Shown in pieces: positions 36,789 through 46,000 of a DNA stretch of 64,000 nt. This DNA is from Granulicella sp. L60 (GTDB lineage: Bacteria > Acidobacteriota > Terriglobia > Terriglobales > Acidobacteriaceae): the NCBI RefSeq assembly GCF_009765825.1, contig NZ_LMUR01000004.1, positions 124,001 through 188,000 of the forward strand, written 5' to 3'. The translations under genes and the position numbers were made by a program. The notes under the pieces are model-generated. The model was given only the letters and a program-made list of their open reading frames with translations. It was not told the origin of the DNA and did not search any database. The first letter of the stretch is position 1, and the number at the start of each line of letters is the position of its first letter.

Positions 36789-37468
36789 AGCAAACCGACA
36801 TGAAGCAAACCGACGAAGACATCGACCGCCTCCTGAACGCCCTCAGAGACACCGAACCACTCGACGGCATGCAGCACCGCATCCTGCAACACACCCGTCA
36901 CCACGCCCCGCAGCGTGCTTCCTGGCGAACCCTCCTCACACCTCGCCTCGAAGCCCACCCATGGGCCATCGCTCTCTCATGCGCCGCCATCCTCGCATCG
37001 ACAATCTACTGGACCGCACTCCGTCCTCACCCCGCACCGCACGAACTCGCAACGTCGAAACCCATCGCCGCCCCCATCACCGCCAAAGAGTTGGGTGCCC
37101 CATCTTCAGAACTGGGTGCCCCATCTTCGGCGACGGCCTCATCGTCGCCTAAGGTGGGCAATCGCGACAGCGATCCGCCTTCCATCACCGCACCACGAAA
37201 AAACAAGAAGCCCACCACACCAAACTTAACCAACGAACACCAAAGCTCCCTCGACCAACTCGCCGCCCAAAATCATCCCGCGCCCGAGCTCCCCTTGACC
37301 GATCAGGAAAAACTTCTCCTTCGCCTCGCCCACAGATACGACCCGGTGGAGATCGTCGCACTCAACCATCCACCCATGGCCTCGCACGACGCCGAAGAAA
37401 AAGAAGAAGTCAAAAGATTTTTCGAACCACCCACCACGGAGATGACCAATGAATCGAAGCCTCAATAA
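36785..37468 (+). CDS. Probable anti-sigma factor-like membrane protein
   Basis: The protein has 227 residues and starts in the ATGA overlap with the sigma-factor gene. Residues 1-55 are cytoplasmic and helical (DEDIDRLLNALRDTEP), a single membrane helix lies near 58-78 (PWAIALSCAAILASTIYW), and the rest is a Pro/Ser/Lys-rich periplasmic part ending in a helical segment (LTDQEKLLLRLAHRYDP). That topology and position fit an anti-sigma factor, although no ZAS zinc motif is present. Residues 111-125 are encoded by a palindromic repeat identical to one in glmS. It overlaps the next gene by 20 bp. Confidence 0.6.
   Translation: MKQTDMKQTDEDIDRLLNALRDTEPLDGMQHRILQHTRHHAPQRASWRTLLTPRLEAHPWAIALSCAAILASTIYWTALRPHPAPHELATSKPIAAPITAKELGAPSSELGAPSSATASSSPKVGNRDSDPPSITAPRKNKKPTTPNLTNEHQSSLDQLAAQNHPAPELPLTDQEKLLLRLAHRYDPVEIVALNHPPMASHDAEEKEEVKRFFEPPTTEMTNESKPQ
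37091..37158 (+). repeat. In-frame palindromic element with a partial tandem copy
   Basis: The full 45-bp element lies at 37114-37158; a 5' partial copy lies at 37091-37110. Arms of about 15 bp (CCATCTTCGGCGACG and CGTCGCCTAAGGTGG) form a near-perfect hairpin around GCCTCAT. It encodes [15 protein letters not shown]. The same 45 bp in the same frame occur at 50875-50919 in glmS. Confidence 0.9.
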
Positions 37469-38204
37469 CAACCTCACACGCGCAGTCCTCGGAGCCGTCT
37501 TGACTCTCATCACCTGTGCATCCTCCGCATCGGCACAGGCCGCACCCGAAGCCGCGAAGACGAACGTCAACTCCGTCCAGACCTTCTATCTCGCCAACGT
37601 CAACGAGCCCAAGGAGACCGACGAAATCATCGTCGCACTCCGCGATGTACTCGACCCGTCCGACAAAATCTTTCTCGCGCAGTCTCAGAACGCCATCGTC
37701 GTCTCCGCACCTCCCGAGCAGCTTCTCGTTGCGCAAAAGCTCCTCAAGGATCTCGACCGTCCGAGAAAAACCTATCGCCTCGTCTACAACATCACCGAGA
37801 CAGAAGAGGACAAGCGCGTCGGCAGCCAGAACTTCGCGATCGCCGTCGTCTCCGGTTCCAGAACGACCTTCAAAAATGGAAGCAAAATTCCTGTCGCTAC
37901 TGGTAGCTACAGCTCCGGCGCCTCTGGAACGCAAACCCAGTTCACCTATCTCGACATCGGTTTGAACATCGACGCATCGCTCGACGAGTCGGTCAACGGC
38001 ATCAGGCTCCGTACCAAGGTCGAACGCTCCAGCGTCACCGAAGATAAATCGATCTCAGGGGTAAACGAACCCATCGTCCGTCAAATGGTCCTCGAAGGCA
38101 CCTCCATCCTCACCCCCCACAAACAGGTCATGCTCGGCTCCTTGGACATCCCCGGCAGCACCCGCCACCTCGAACTCGGCGTCACCCTCGAACTCGTCCC
38201 CTAA
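37449..38204 (+). CDS. Exported secretin N-domain-like protein
   Basis: The protein has 251 residues with a signal peptide ending ASSASAQA (about 31). Residues 45-115 look like a secretin/TonB short N-terminal (NolW-like) domain: QTFYLANVNEPKETDEIIVA, then SQNAIVVSAPPEQLLVAQKL and LLKDLDRP. The C-terminal half is beta-rich (TYLDIGLNIDASLDESVNG). It overlaps the anti-sigma-like gene by 20 bp, with GGAG 7 nt before the ATG. It may sense or bridge periplasmic partners, but it lacks the secretin pore domain, so it does not form a channel by itself. Confidence 0.65.
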   Translation: MNRSLNNNLTRAVLGAVLTLITCASSASAQAAPEAAKTNVNSVQTFYLANVNEPKETDEIIVALRDVLDPSDKIFLAQSQNAIVVSAPPEQLLVAQKLLKDLDRPRKTYRLVYNITETEEDKRVGSQNFAIAVVSGSRTTFKNGSKIPVATGSYSSGASGTQTQFTYLDIGLNIDASLDESVNGIRLRTKVERSSVTEDKSISGVNEPIVRQMVLEGTSILTPHKQVMLGSLDIPGSTRHLELGVTLELVP

Positions 38205-38210
38205 TCCCAC

Positions 38211-38475
38211 CCTGTCAAGCCCCCAACCCACCAAAACCCGCGCCAATCCAGCACAATCCCGTGGCGTACAAGTTTCTCCCCGCCAGCTATAATAGAAATA
38301 GAAGAAGGAAAAGCCCCTGAAACTATCAGGGGCTTTTCCTCGTCAGCCTAACTCCTTTATTTGCAAATTTTTAGCTGTAACCCATTTAGAAAGACATATT
38401 TACAAGCAGTCATTTTCGCAAGTCGTTGCATACAATAAGCTTAGCAAGGGGTACCCCCAGGGGGTGGGGTGGTCG
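38211..38475. repeat. Copy B of the ~265-bp composite intergenic element
   Basis: It has the same block order as 3,461-3,725: CCTGTCAAGCCCC (38211), a perfect -10 box TATAAT plus AGAAATAGA (38288), a 14-bp hairpin (38307-38339), AACCCATTTAGAAAG (about 38,376) and GGGGTACCCCCAGGGGGTGG (38449-38468). It starts 6 bp after a stop codon. Confidence 0.78.
38307..38339 (+). terminator. Hairpin inside composite element B
   Basis: Perfect 14-bp arms with A4 on the left and T4 on the right. It may end the sigma/anti-sigma/secretin-N transcript and also lies just after the TATAAT box of the element. Confidence 0.7.
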
Positions 38476-38586
38476 AAAAGTAGTGCGTAACCTCTACGCT
38501 TTGGCATCCAGACACCAAAGGCTGCTTTGGCATCTAGGCAGTATCGACATCTAGCCTGAGCATAAGTGATGGATTGATATAGAAAG

Positions 38587-38648
38587 TGTCATCCTGAGCG
38601 GAGCCTCTCGCAGTTTCATCGCGAGAGGCGCAGTCGAAGGACCTGCCA
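38587..38648. repeat. GTCATCCTGAGCGGAG-type intergenic repeat with hairpin
   Basis: GTGTCATCCTGAGCGGAG is followed by a GCCTCTCGC/GCGAGAGGC hairpin and CGCAGTCGAAGGACC. It looks like a typical dispersed bacterial intergenic repeat. Only one copy is present in the window. Confidence 0.45.
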
Positions 38649-38751
38649 TACGCTCGACGTCCCAATACGCTCTCCTTATCTCGCACCACATCCGGGACAG
38701 TTCCGCATCGTGCTATAGGTCGATACCATCCAGGTCCACAAGGCTTTGGCA

Positions 38752-38823
38752 TCTAGGTAACCCAAGGCTTTAGCCTTGGGCCTCTCAGCCAACCAGAGAG
38801 GTGGTGCTTTAGCCCCTGGGTAT
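38752..38823. repeat. GGCTTTAGCC palindromic repeats, copy 3
   Basis: TCTAGGTAACCCAAGGCTTT and the following complementary arm match the copy at 36,047. The downstream GGTATGCTCTCC...GATTCGCCC stretch also parallels 36,112-36,163. With composite element B and the GTCATCCTGAG repeat it accounts for most of the 745-bp gap before the KAS gene. Confidence 0.7.
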
Positions 38824-38949
38824 GCTCTCCTGTCCCGGCCAGGATGCACCCAAAGCGTAACAATCGATTCGCCCATGCAGAGCCCTCAACCACCGCCAAG
38901 AATCTACAATCACTAAAGCAACCAGCAAAGCACCATCGAGGGAGAAGCA

Positions 38950-40206
38950 GTGAATCGTGTCGTCGTCACCGGCCTTGGGTGCATCACCCCCATCGGCAAC
39001 ACCGTAGCGGACTTCCGCAACTCCCTCTTCAGCGGAACCACCGGCATCGCGCCCTTCCCGCCCTACCCCGAAGCCCCCCTCCGCGAAGCCCACGACAAGA
39101 CCCAGGGCCTCCGCTTCACCCAGTCCGCCGCCGTCAAAGACTTCGATCCCCGCCAGCACCTCGACTCCGGCATCGTCGTCGCCACCGACCGCACCACCCA
39201 CTTCGCCATCGTCGCCGCCCGTCAGGCCGCCGCCGAATCCCAGCTCACCAACCACTACGCACCAGACAAGATCGCCATCATCGTCGGCTGCGCCTGCGGT
39301 GGCCGCCAGGCCGAAGAGACCGAGACCGCCAAGCTCTACACACGCGACGCCCGCGTCCATCCCCTCACCGTCGTCCGCACCATGGCCTCCGCCGGAGCCA
39401 GCAATATCTCCATCGACCAGAAGATCACCGGCCCCGCTCTCAACATCTCCACCGCCTGCTCCTCCGCCACCCACGCCATCGGCCTCGCCTTCCAGATGGT
39501 GCGCAGCGGCATGGTTCACGCCGCCATCGCCGGAGGCCACGAAGCCCCGCTCACCTTCGGCTTCCTCCGCGCCTGGGACTCCATGCGCGTCGTCTCCCCC
39601 ACCCAGTGCCGCCCCTTCTCCGCCAACCGCGACGGCATGACCCTCGGCGAAGGCGCAGCCATGCTAACCCTCGAAACTCTCGAATCCGCCCAGGCCCGCA
39701 ACGCCAAGATCTACGCCGAGATCGTAGGCTTCGGCGCCTCCGCCGACGCCAGCCACATCACCCAGCCCCACGCCGAAGGCGCAGCCTCTGCCATGCGTCA
39801 GGCCCTCGCCGACGCCACCGTCACCACCGAAGGCGCCTGCGGCGCGTTGGAAGACGTCGGCTACATCAGCGCCCACGGCACCGGCACCCAGGCCAACGAC
39901 ACCACCGAAGCCGCCGCCATCCACCAGTTCTTCGGCGACCTCGCACCCCACATCCCCATCAGCTCCACCAAATCCCTCCACGGCCACTCCATCGGAGCCA
40001 GCGGAGCCCTCGAAGCCCTCGCCACCGTCCTCGCCATCCACGAAGGCCTGCTCCCCGCCAACACCGGCGTCACCGAGATCGATCCCGCCATCCAACTCGA
40101 CGTCATCCTCGGCTCCCCCCGTAAAGCCACGCCAAAACTCGCCCTCTCAAACTCCCTAGCCTTCGGAGGTCTTAACGCCGTCCTCGCCCTGCGCCCAACC
40201 AAGTAG
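38950..40206 (+). CDS. Beta-ketoacyl-ACP synthase II-type condensing enzyme
   Basis: The protein has 418 residues from GTG 38950, preceded by GGGAGAAG. The KAS II triad is intact: Cys170 in STACSSA, His309 in SAHGTGT and His346 in KSLHGHS. It is of FabF length. It elongates acyl-ACP with malonyl-ACP. Its place in a cluster with a stand-alone ACP and a type III PKS suggests a dedicated chain-elongation role for a specialised lipid rather than primary fatty-acid synthesis, but a second housekeeping FabF cannot be excluded. Confidence 0.87.
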   Translation: MNRVVVTGLGCITPIGNTVADFRNSLFSGTTGIAPFPPYPEAPLREAHDKTQGLRFTQSAAVKDFDPRQHLDSGIVVATDRTTHFAIVAARQAAAESQLTNHYAPDKIAIIVGCACGGRQAEETETAKLYTRDARVHPLTVVRTMASAGASNISIDQKITGPALNISTACSSATHAIGLAFQMVRSGMVHAAIAGGHEAPLTFGFLRAWDSMRVVSPTQCRPFSANRDGMTLGEGAAMLTLETLESAQARNAKIYAEIVGFGASADASHITQPHAEGAASAMRQALADATVTTEGACGALEDVGYISAHGTGTQANDTTEAAAIHQFFGDLAPHIPISSTKSLHGHSIGASGALEALATVLAIHEGLLPANTGVTEIDPAIQLDVILGSPRKATPKLALSNSLAFGGLNAVLALRPTK

Positions 40207-40231
40207 CCTCACCCAGCCGCCACGCAAAGTT

Positions 40232-41779
40232 TCAGCCGACCCGCTGCGGCTCCGGCCGCGCCTCAATCAACATCGCCGCACTCAAAGCACTCGCCGCCGA
40301 AAGTCCCACCGCGATCCACAGCACCACACCATAAGCCCCCACGAACGACTCCCCAATCAACCGCTGCACCCGCACATCATCACTCCTCGCCGCCGCCAGC
40401 TTCCCTCGCTGCTCCTCCACCGCCTGCCGCTGCGCCGCGGGCAGCGCCAATCCATCCAGCCCACGCTCCAGCCGCGCATTGAACGCCACCGAGAACACCA
40501 GCCCCATCACCGCAACCGCTAACAAACCCGCCACGCGAGACACCGCATTGTTGATCCCCGACGCCACTCCCGCCCGGCTCTGGTCGATCGACCCCATCAC
40601 CGTCGTCGTCAACGGAGCCACACTCACCGCCAACCCCAACCCCAGCACCACCACCGCCGGAAACACCGTCCCCCAATAACTCCCACCCACACCGCCCCGC
40701 AGAAACAATCCAAATCCCACGCCCGCAATCAACGGCCCCACGATCAGCGGCAGCCTCGCTCCATACCTCACCACCAGCCCACCCGACCAACGCGACAACA
40801 GAAAGATCAGCAAAATCAAAGGCAGCAGCGCCCCACCCGCCTGCGTAGCCGAGTAGTACTGCACCTGGATCAAATCGAGAGGAAGAAAGAACAAAACTCC
40901 GCTCAACGCTCCATACAAAAACAGCGTCATCAAATTCGCCCCACCGAACGTCCGCGACCGAAACAGATCCAGCGGCAACATCGGCGCCTCCGACCGCGAC
41001 TCCACCACAAAGAACCCTGCCAGCGCCAGCACACCAACCCCACCAGCGATCAACGCCCGCTCTCCTCCACGCCCCGCCTCAATCAAGGCAAACGTCATCC
41101 CGCACAACCCAACCGTAGCCATCACCGCGCCCCAACCATCCAGACGCTGAACCATCTCCTTATCGCGACTCTCCGACACCTTCGCCAAAGAGATCAACAC
41201 CACCAACACCGCCAGCGGCAGATTGACAAAGAAGGCCCACCTCCACGAAAGATGCTCGATCAGCCATCCGCCCAGCACTGGCCCAACCGCCGTAGTGATC
41301 GCAGTAAACCCCGACCACGTCCCAATCGCCCGCCCACGATCCTCCGCGCAGAACGACGAACTGATCAACGCCAAACTCCCCGGCACCAGCAAAGCCCCGC
41401 CCACTCCCTGCAGACCCCGCGCCACAATCAGCTCACGAACATTAAAAGCAAAGCCGCACCAAGCTGACGCACCTGCAAACAGCACCACCCCAACCAGAAA
41501 GATCCGCCGCCGCCCATACAGATCACCCAGCGATCCGCCCACCAGCAGTAACGCCGCCAGAAACAACGCATACGCCTCGACCACCCATTGCACATCGGTC
41601 ACCGTAGCGTTCAGCGAGGTCTGCAACGCCGGCAGCGCAACATTCACCACAGTCCCATCGATGAAGACCATACTCGACCCAAGAATCGTAGCCGCCAGCA
41701 CCCACACGCCCGCATGCGTCTTCTCCGGCACCGTAGCCGCACCGCGCATCACTCCTTCTTCATGGGGTAAATTCGCCAT
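40232..41779 (-). CDS. DHA2-family MFS efflux transporter (EmrB/QacA type)
   Basis: The protein has 515 residues with about 14 membrane helices. FIDGTVVNVALPALQ in helix 1 and GSLGDLYGRRR (motif A, about 82-92) identify the drug:H+ antiporter-2 group. It exports hydrophobic or amphipathic compounds by proton exchange. It is convergent with the KAS gene (26 bp between stops), so it may export the cluster product, or it may simply be a general efflux pump. No EmrA-type partner is adjacent. An ATG at 41749 directly after AAGGAG is an alternative start. Confidence 0.87.
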   Translation of the reverse strand: MANLPHEEGVMRGAATVPEKTHAGVWVLAATILGSSMVFIDGTVVNVALPALQTSLNATVTDVQWVVEAYALFLAALLLVGGSLGDLYGRRRIFLVGVVLFAGASAWCGFAFNVRELIVARGLQGVGGALLVPGSLALISSSFCAEDRGRAIGTWSGFTAITTAVGPVLGGWLIEHLSWRWAFFVNLPLAVLVVLISLAKVSESRDKEMVQRLDGWGAVMATVGLCGMTFALIEAGRGGERALIAGGVGVLALAGFFVVESRSEAPMLPLDLFRSRTFGGANLMTLFLYGALSGVLFFLPLDLIQVQYYSATQAGGALLPLILLIFLLSRWSGGLVVRYGARLPLIVGPLIAGVGFGLFLRGGVGGSYWGTVFPAVVVLGLGLAVSVAPLTTTVMGSIDQSRAGVASGINNAVSRVAGLLAVAVMGLVFSVAFNARLERGLDGLALPAAQRQAVEEQRGKLAAARSDDVRVQRLIGESFVGAYGVVLWIAVGLSAASALSAAMLIEARPEPQRVG

Positions 41780-41853
41780 AGACTCTCACCCTCACCGCAA
41801 CGCGATCATACGCGCCGAAATCTCCCGTCATCTCGCGATACCATAACCACCAG

Positions 41854-42672
41854 ATGATCTCCGTCCTTATCCTCACCCGCAACGAGCAGGAAGATCTCCC
41901 CGACTGTCTCACCTCCGTCTCATGGTGCGACGACATCCACGTCTTCGACTCCCACTCCACCGACAACACCGTAGAGATCGCGCACGCGGCCGGCGCACAA
42001 GTCCACCTCCGTACGTTCGACGACTACGCCACCCACCGCAACGCCGCCCTCGCCACCATTCCATTCAAACACCCCTGGGTCTTCCTCCTCGACGCCGACG
42101 AGCGTCCCACACCCGAACTCTCCCGCGAGATGCAACAGATCACCGTCGCTGCTCCCGCCTCCATCTCAGGCTTCCGTCTTCGCCGCCGAGACTTCCTCTT
42201 CGACACCTGGCTCAAACACGCCCAGATCTCTCCCTTCTACATCCGACTCGTCCGCCCGGAGCACGCCCGCTATACCCGCGCCATCAACGAGGTCATCGAG
42301 GTCGAAGGAACCATCGCCGATCTCAGTTATCCCCTCGATCACTATCCCTTCTCCAAGGGCATCGCCCGCTGGGTGGAGAAGCATAACCTCTACTCCACCA
42401 TGGAAGCCGAGCTGATCGTCCGCAACCAGGGTCTGCAAGACCCATCACTTCTCAGCGCTCTGCGAGACCCCGACTTCCACACCCGCCGTCTCCACCAGAA
42501 GGCACTCTTCTATCGTCTCCCCTGCCGCCCCCTCCTCAAATGGCTCTACATGGTCTTCCTCCGCCGAGCCATCCTCGACGGAGCAGCCGGCCTCACCTAC
42601 GCCACCCTCCAGTCCTTTTACGAATATCTAATCGTCCTCAAGACCAAAGAGCTCCGCCGCGGCAAAACCTGA
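41854..42672 (+). CDS. WaaE/KdtX-like glycosyltransferase, family 2
   Basis: The protein has 272 residues. It starts MISVLILTRNEQEDLPDCL and has DSHSTDNT and LLDADERPTPEL, the pattern of the LPS-core GT2 group related to WaaE. The C-terminal part contains a conserved aromatic helix (YATLQSFYEYLIVLKTKEL). It probably adds a sugar to an outer-membrane glycolipid core. It is divergent to the exporter by 74 bp. No ribosome binding site is obvious. A strong terminator follows. Confidence 0.85.
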   Translation: MISVLILTRNEQEDLPDCLTSVSWCDDIHVFDSHSTDNTVEIAHAAGAQVHLRTFDDYATHRNAALATIPFKHPWVFLLDADERPTPELSREMQQITVAAPASISGFRLRRRDFLFDTWLKHAQISPFYIRLVRPEHARYTRAINEVIEVEGTIADLSYPLDHYPFSKGIARWVEKHNLYSTMEAELIVRNQGLQDPSLLSALRDPDFHTRRLHQKALFYRLPCRPLLKWLYMVFLRRAILDGAAGLTYATLQSFYEYLIVLKTKELRRGKT

Positions 42673-42720
42673 GACCATCCTTGCAACGCCGTCGCCACAA
42701 GCCATACCCCACGAACATCA

Positions 42721-42768
42721 GCAGCCGACGCCGATTGCAGGATCGCGATCGGCGTCGGCTGTATTTTT
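42721..42768 (+). terminator. Terminator after the WaaE-like gene
   Basis: 15-bp arms with one G-U pair (42721-42735, 42748-42762) followed by TATTTTT. It sits at the start of the 386-bp gap upstream of the TonB-receptor gene; the rest of that gap is AT-rich without a clear promoter. Confidence 0.85.
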
Positions 42769-43058
42769 GTTACATGATCAGTTACAAATAAAATTCTCTT
42801 CCTATGCCCACACCCACCACTGTTTTTCTTCCATACAGCCAAATAAATTAGTTGCAAATTTACAAAAAGAGATTTAGCTTGGACCAACTCTTCAATTAAT
42901 TTGCCGTTTTCGCCACACTTCTAGTAGCCGCAAGGCCTTGGAAAACAGTGACGCACCCGCAGCATCTCGCTGCGAATAGGGCTTTTTGTCTTAATTCCAC
43001 TTTCAAAAAATCGTCTCCCAGACGAACAGAAATCCTTTGTCTTTTTTTCGGAGGTTAT

Positions 43059-46000
43059 ATGCAACGTCGATTCAGGAAGTCTCTCATGGCTGTCCTCTAC
43101 AGCCTCGCCGTCATTCTCCTCACCGTGTTTTCCGTCACATCCAACGCTCAGACCTATCGTGGCGGCATCAACGGAACCGTCACCGACGTCACCGGAGCAG
43201 CCATCGCGAACGCGGCCGTCTCTGCGGTCGAAACCTCGACCAACCTGTCCTACAAAGCTTTGTCCACCAGCGCCGGAGAGTTCAACTTCACCAATCTTCC
43301 TCCAGGCAGCTACACCGTAACCGTCGCCTTTAGCGGATTCTCAACCGCCAAGTATGACAACGTCATAGTAGCCGCTGGCAGTAGCTACGTGCTCTCCACG
43401 AAGCTCGCCCTCTCCTCCACCGATCAGATCGTAGAGGTCACAGCCGCAGCCCTCACACTTGATACCGCCAGCGACGTTCAAGCCACTGTCCTGCCTGAGA
43501 CTGTCGTGCAAAATCTGCCCAACAGCGGCCGCGACTTCACCCAGATGGTCGCACAAACGACAGGCTTCGCAGGCCTCTCCTCAGGCGGTGGCGGCGGTGA
43601 CTCCAGCGTCAACGGAACTCGGTCCAACTCCATCAACTGGCAGATCGAAGGCACAGACAACAACGACTTCTGGTGGAACATTCCTGCAGTCAACCAAGGC
43701 GGCGTCTCGGCCATCGCCGGCGTCGTCTTCCCCATCGATGCCATCGAGAGCTTCAACTTCGTGACGACTGGCTCAGCAGCCCTCGGACGTAATCCCGGCG
43801 GTACCGCTAACCTCGTTATCAAAACCGGCACAAACCAGCTCCACGGCTCTGCCTACTACTACAACCACAACGAGTTCTTCGAGCGCCAGAATCCCTTCCG
43901 CGACTCCAAGCCCGCATCCAGACTTCAGGACTATGGCTTCTCCGTCGGAGCGCCGCTCAAACACGATAAGTTCTTCTTCTTCCTCGCAGGTGAGCATCAG
44001 AACTTCCTCATCGGCGCTCTCAGCCAAGCAACAGAGCCCACCGCCGCATATCAATCTGATGCATACAGTGTGCTCGACTTCTATGGCGTGCCTCATAGCA
44101 CCGTGGCCTCCAATCTGCTCAATGGAAATGGCACCCTTGCCGGTCTATGGCCAGCCGAAGCGCTCACCGGCGGCGATGCACCCAATAACTATCAGGCATC
44201 CGGCAACCTGACCGGCCACAGCTTCAACGGTCTCATCAAACTCGACTACAAGCTCTCCGACAAAGACCACATCTCAGCCAGATGGTTCGTCGCACAAGGC
44301 ACGCAAACTGCGCCAACCTCGTCCGCCCTTACGCCCTACTTCGAGAACGCTCCCATCCACGTTCAGAACTACTCCATCATCTACAACCGCATCCTCACCT
44401 CATCCATGGCCAATCAGCTCGCTGCAGGGGTCGGCTACTTCAACCAGGTCTTCGGCGACGCCGACAACAGCTTCGATCCCATCGGACTTGGCCTAAACAC
44501 CGGCGTTACCGATCCTGCTCTACCCGGTGCCCCGCACCTAGTCATCGGGCCCACCGGAAGCGGCGCCGGACTGACCGCTGGTAACACCGGATTCGATCCC
44601 ACCGGCGTCACCGCTCCCTCTGGAAGAAACGACATCACTGGACACCTCGACGACGATCTCACCTGGACCAAGGGAGCGCACCAGATGCACTTCGGCGGTG
44701 AGTTCCGCATGGCTCAGGTCGACGACTTCTATCAGACCGGAGAGCGAGGCACCCTCTACTTCGACGGTTCCCAAGGTCCTTGGAATACGCAAAACTTCTC
44801 TGCCGGAGCTGCACAAACTCCATGCGCCGCACTGGCAACGAAAAATCAAGGCGTAGCGGCTCCCGCCAGTGCTACCTCCAACGATCTCTTCCTGGCAGAC
44901 TTCCTCGCGGGATGCATCAACCCGACCGCTTCGAGCATTGTCCTCGGAGATGCAAAGCGGCAGGTATTCCAGACCTCCTTCTCTCTCTATGCACAGGACG
45001 CCTGGCAGATTACCAGAAACCTGAACTTCAACTACGGCGTGCGCTACGACTATGCAGGCCCAGTACACTCCGACTATCCGAACCTCTCCATCTTCGACCC
45101 CACCAGCCCAACCGGACTTGCAGTCGCCGGTCAAGGCGTCTCAAACATCTATCCGAACTTCTGGGGCGCCGTAAGCCCCCGCATCGGATTCGCCTATCAG
45201 CTGGATAACACCGGAAACACCGTCCTTCGTGGCGGCTATGGCTACTACTACGACACCGTCTACGTAAAGGGCATCCTGCAAAACAACGGAGTACAAAACA
45301 TCTCCGTCTTCGGCCCAGGTCTCAATCCCGCAGGCAGCAATCTCGTTGTCAACGCCCAGGGCCTCAACCAGACGATCCAACCCGGCGTAGACATCTATCC
45401 GACCCTCGCCGCGGCCAGCCAGAATCCCTCACCCGGCAGCCAAAGCATCTCCACCTACGATCCGCACTATAGGCCATCCGACACGCAGATCTGGGACCTG
45501 AACATTCAGCACAGCATTTCCAACTCCGTCATCCTTCAGATCGGGTATGTAGGGTCAAAAGGCACACACCTTACTGGCATGTTCGACATCAACGCCGCTG
45601 CTCTCGGCAGTGCGTACATCCCTTGCCCAGCAGGCGAATCCAGTCCTTCAGGCGGCTGCTCGATCAATCAGCAGCAGCTTACCCGTCCTTACAACGCGCA
45701 GTTCCCCAACTTCGGCGTTATCGACGAGACCCGCAGCAACCTGGGATCCATCTATCACTCGCTGCAAACCACCCTGCGGATCCAGAGCTGGCACGGCCTC
45801 ACCTCGCAACTGAACTACACTTGGTCACACGCGCTCGACTACGAGACCGGACTTCTTCCCTATCTCCCGCAAGATCCAACGAACGAAAAAGCAGAGTACG
45901 GAAACTCTGACTACGACGTTCGCAACACCTTCACCGGATACTTCAACTACGACATCCCTGCCTTCCGCGGACCGCAGCGTCTCACCCACGGCTGGCAAGT

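Noticed and set aside
38844..40124. 426-codon Arg/Pro/His-rich frame over the KAS gene
   Set aside because: It is an offset shadow of the intact KAS II gene and has no domain-like composition.
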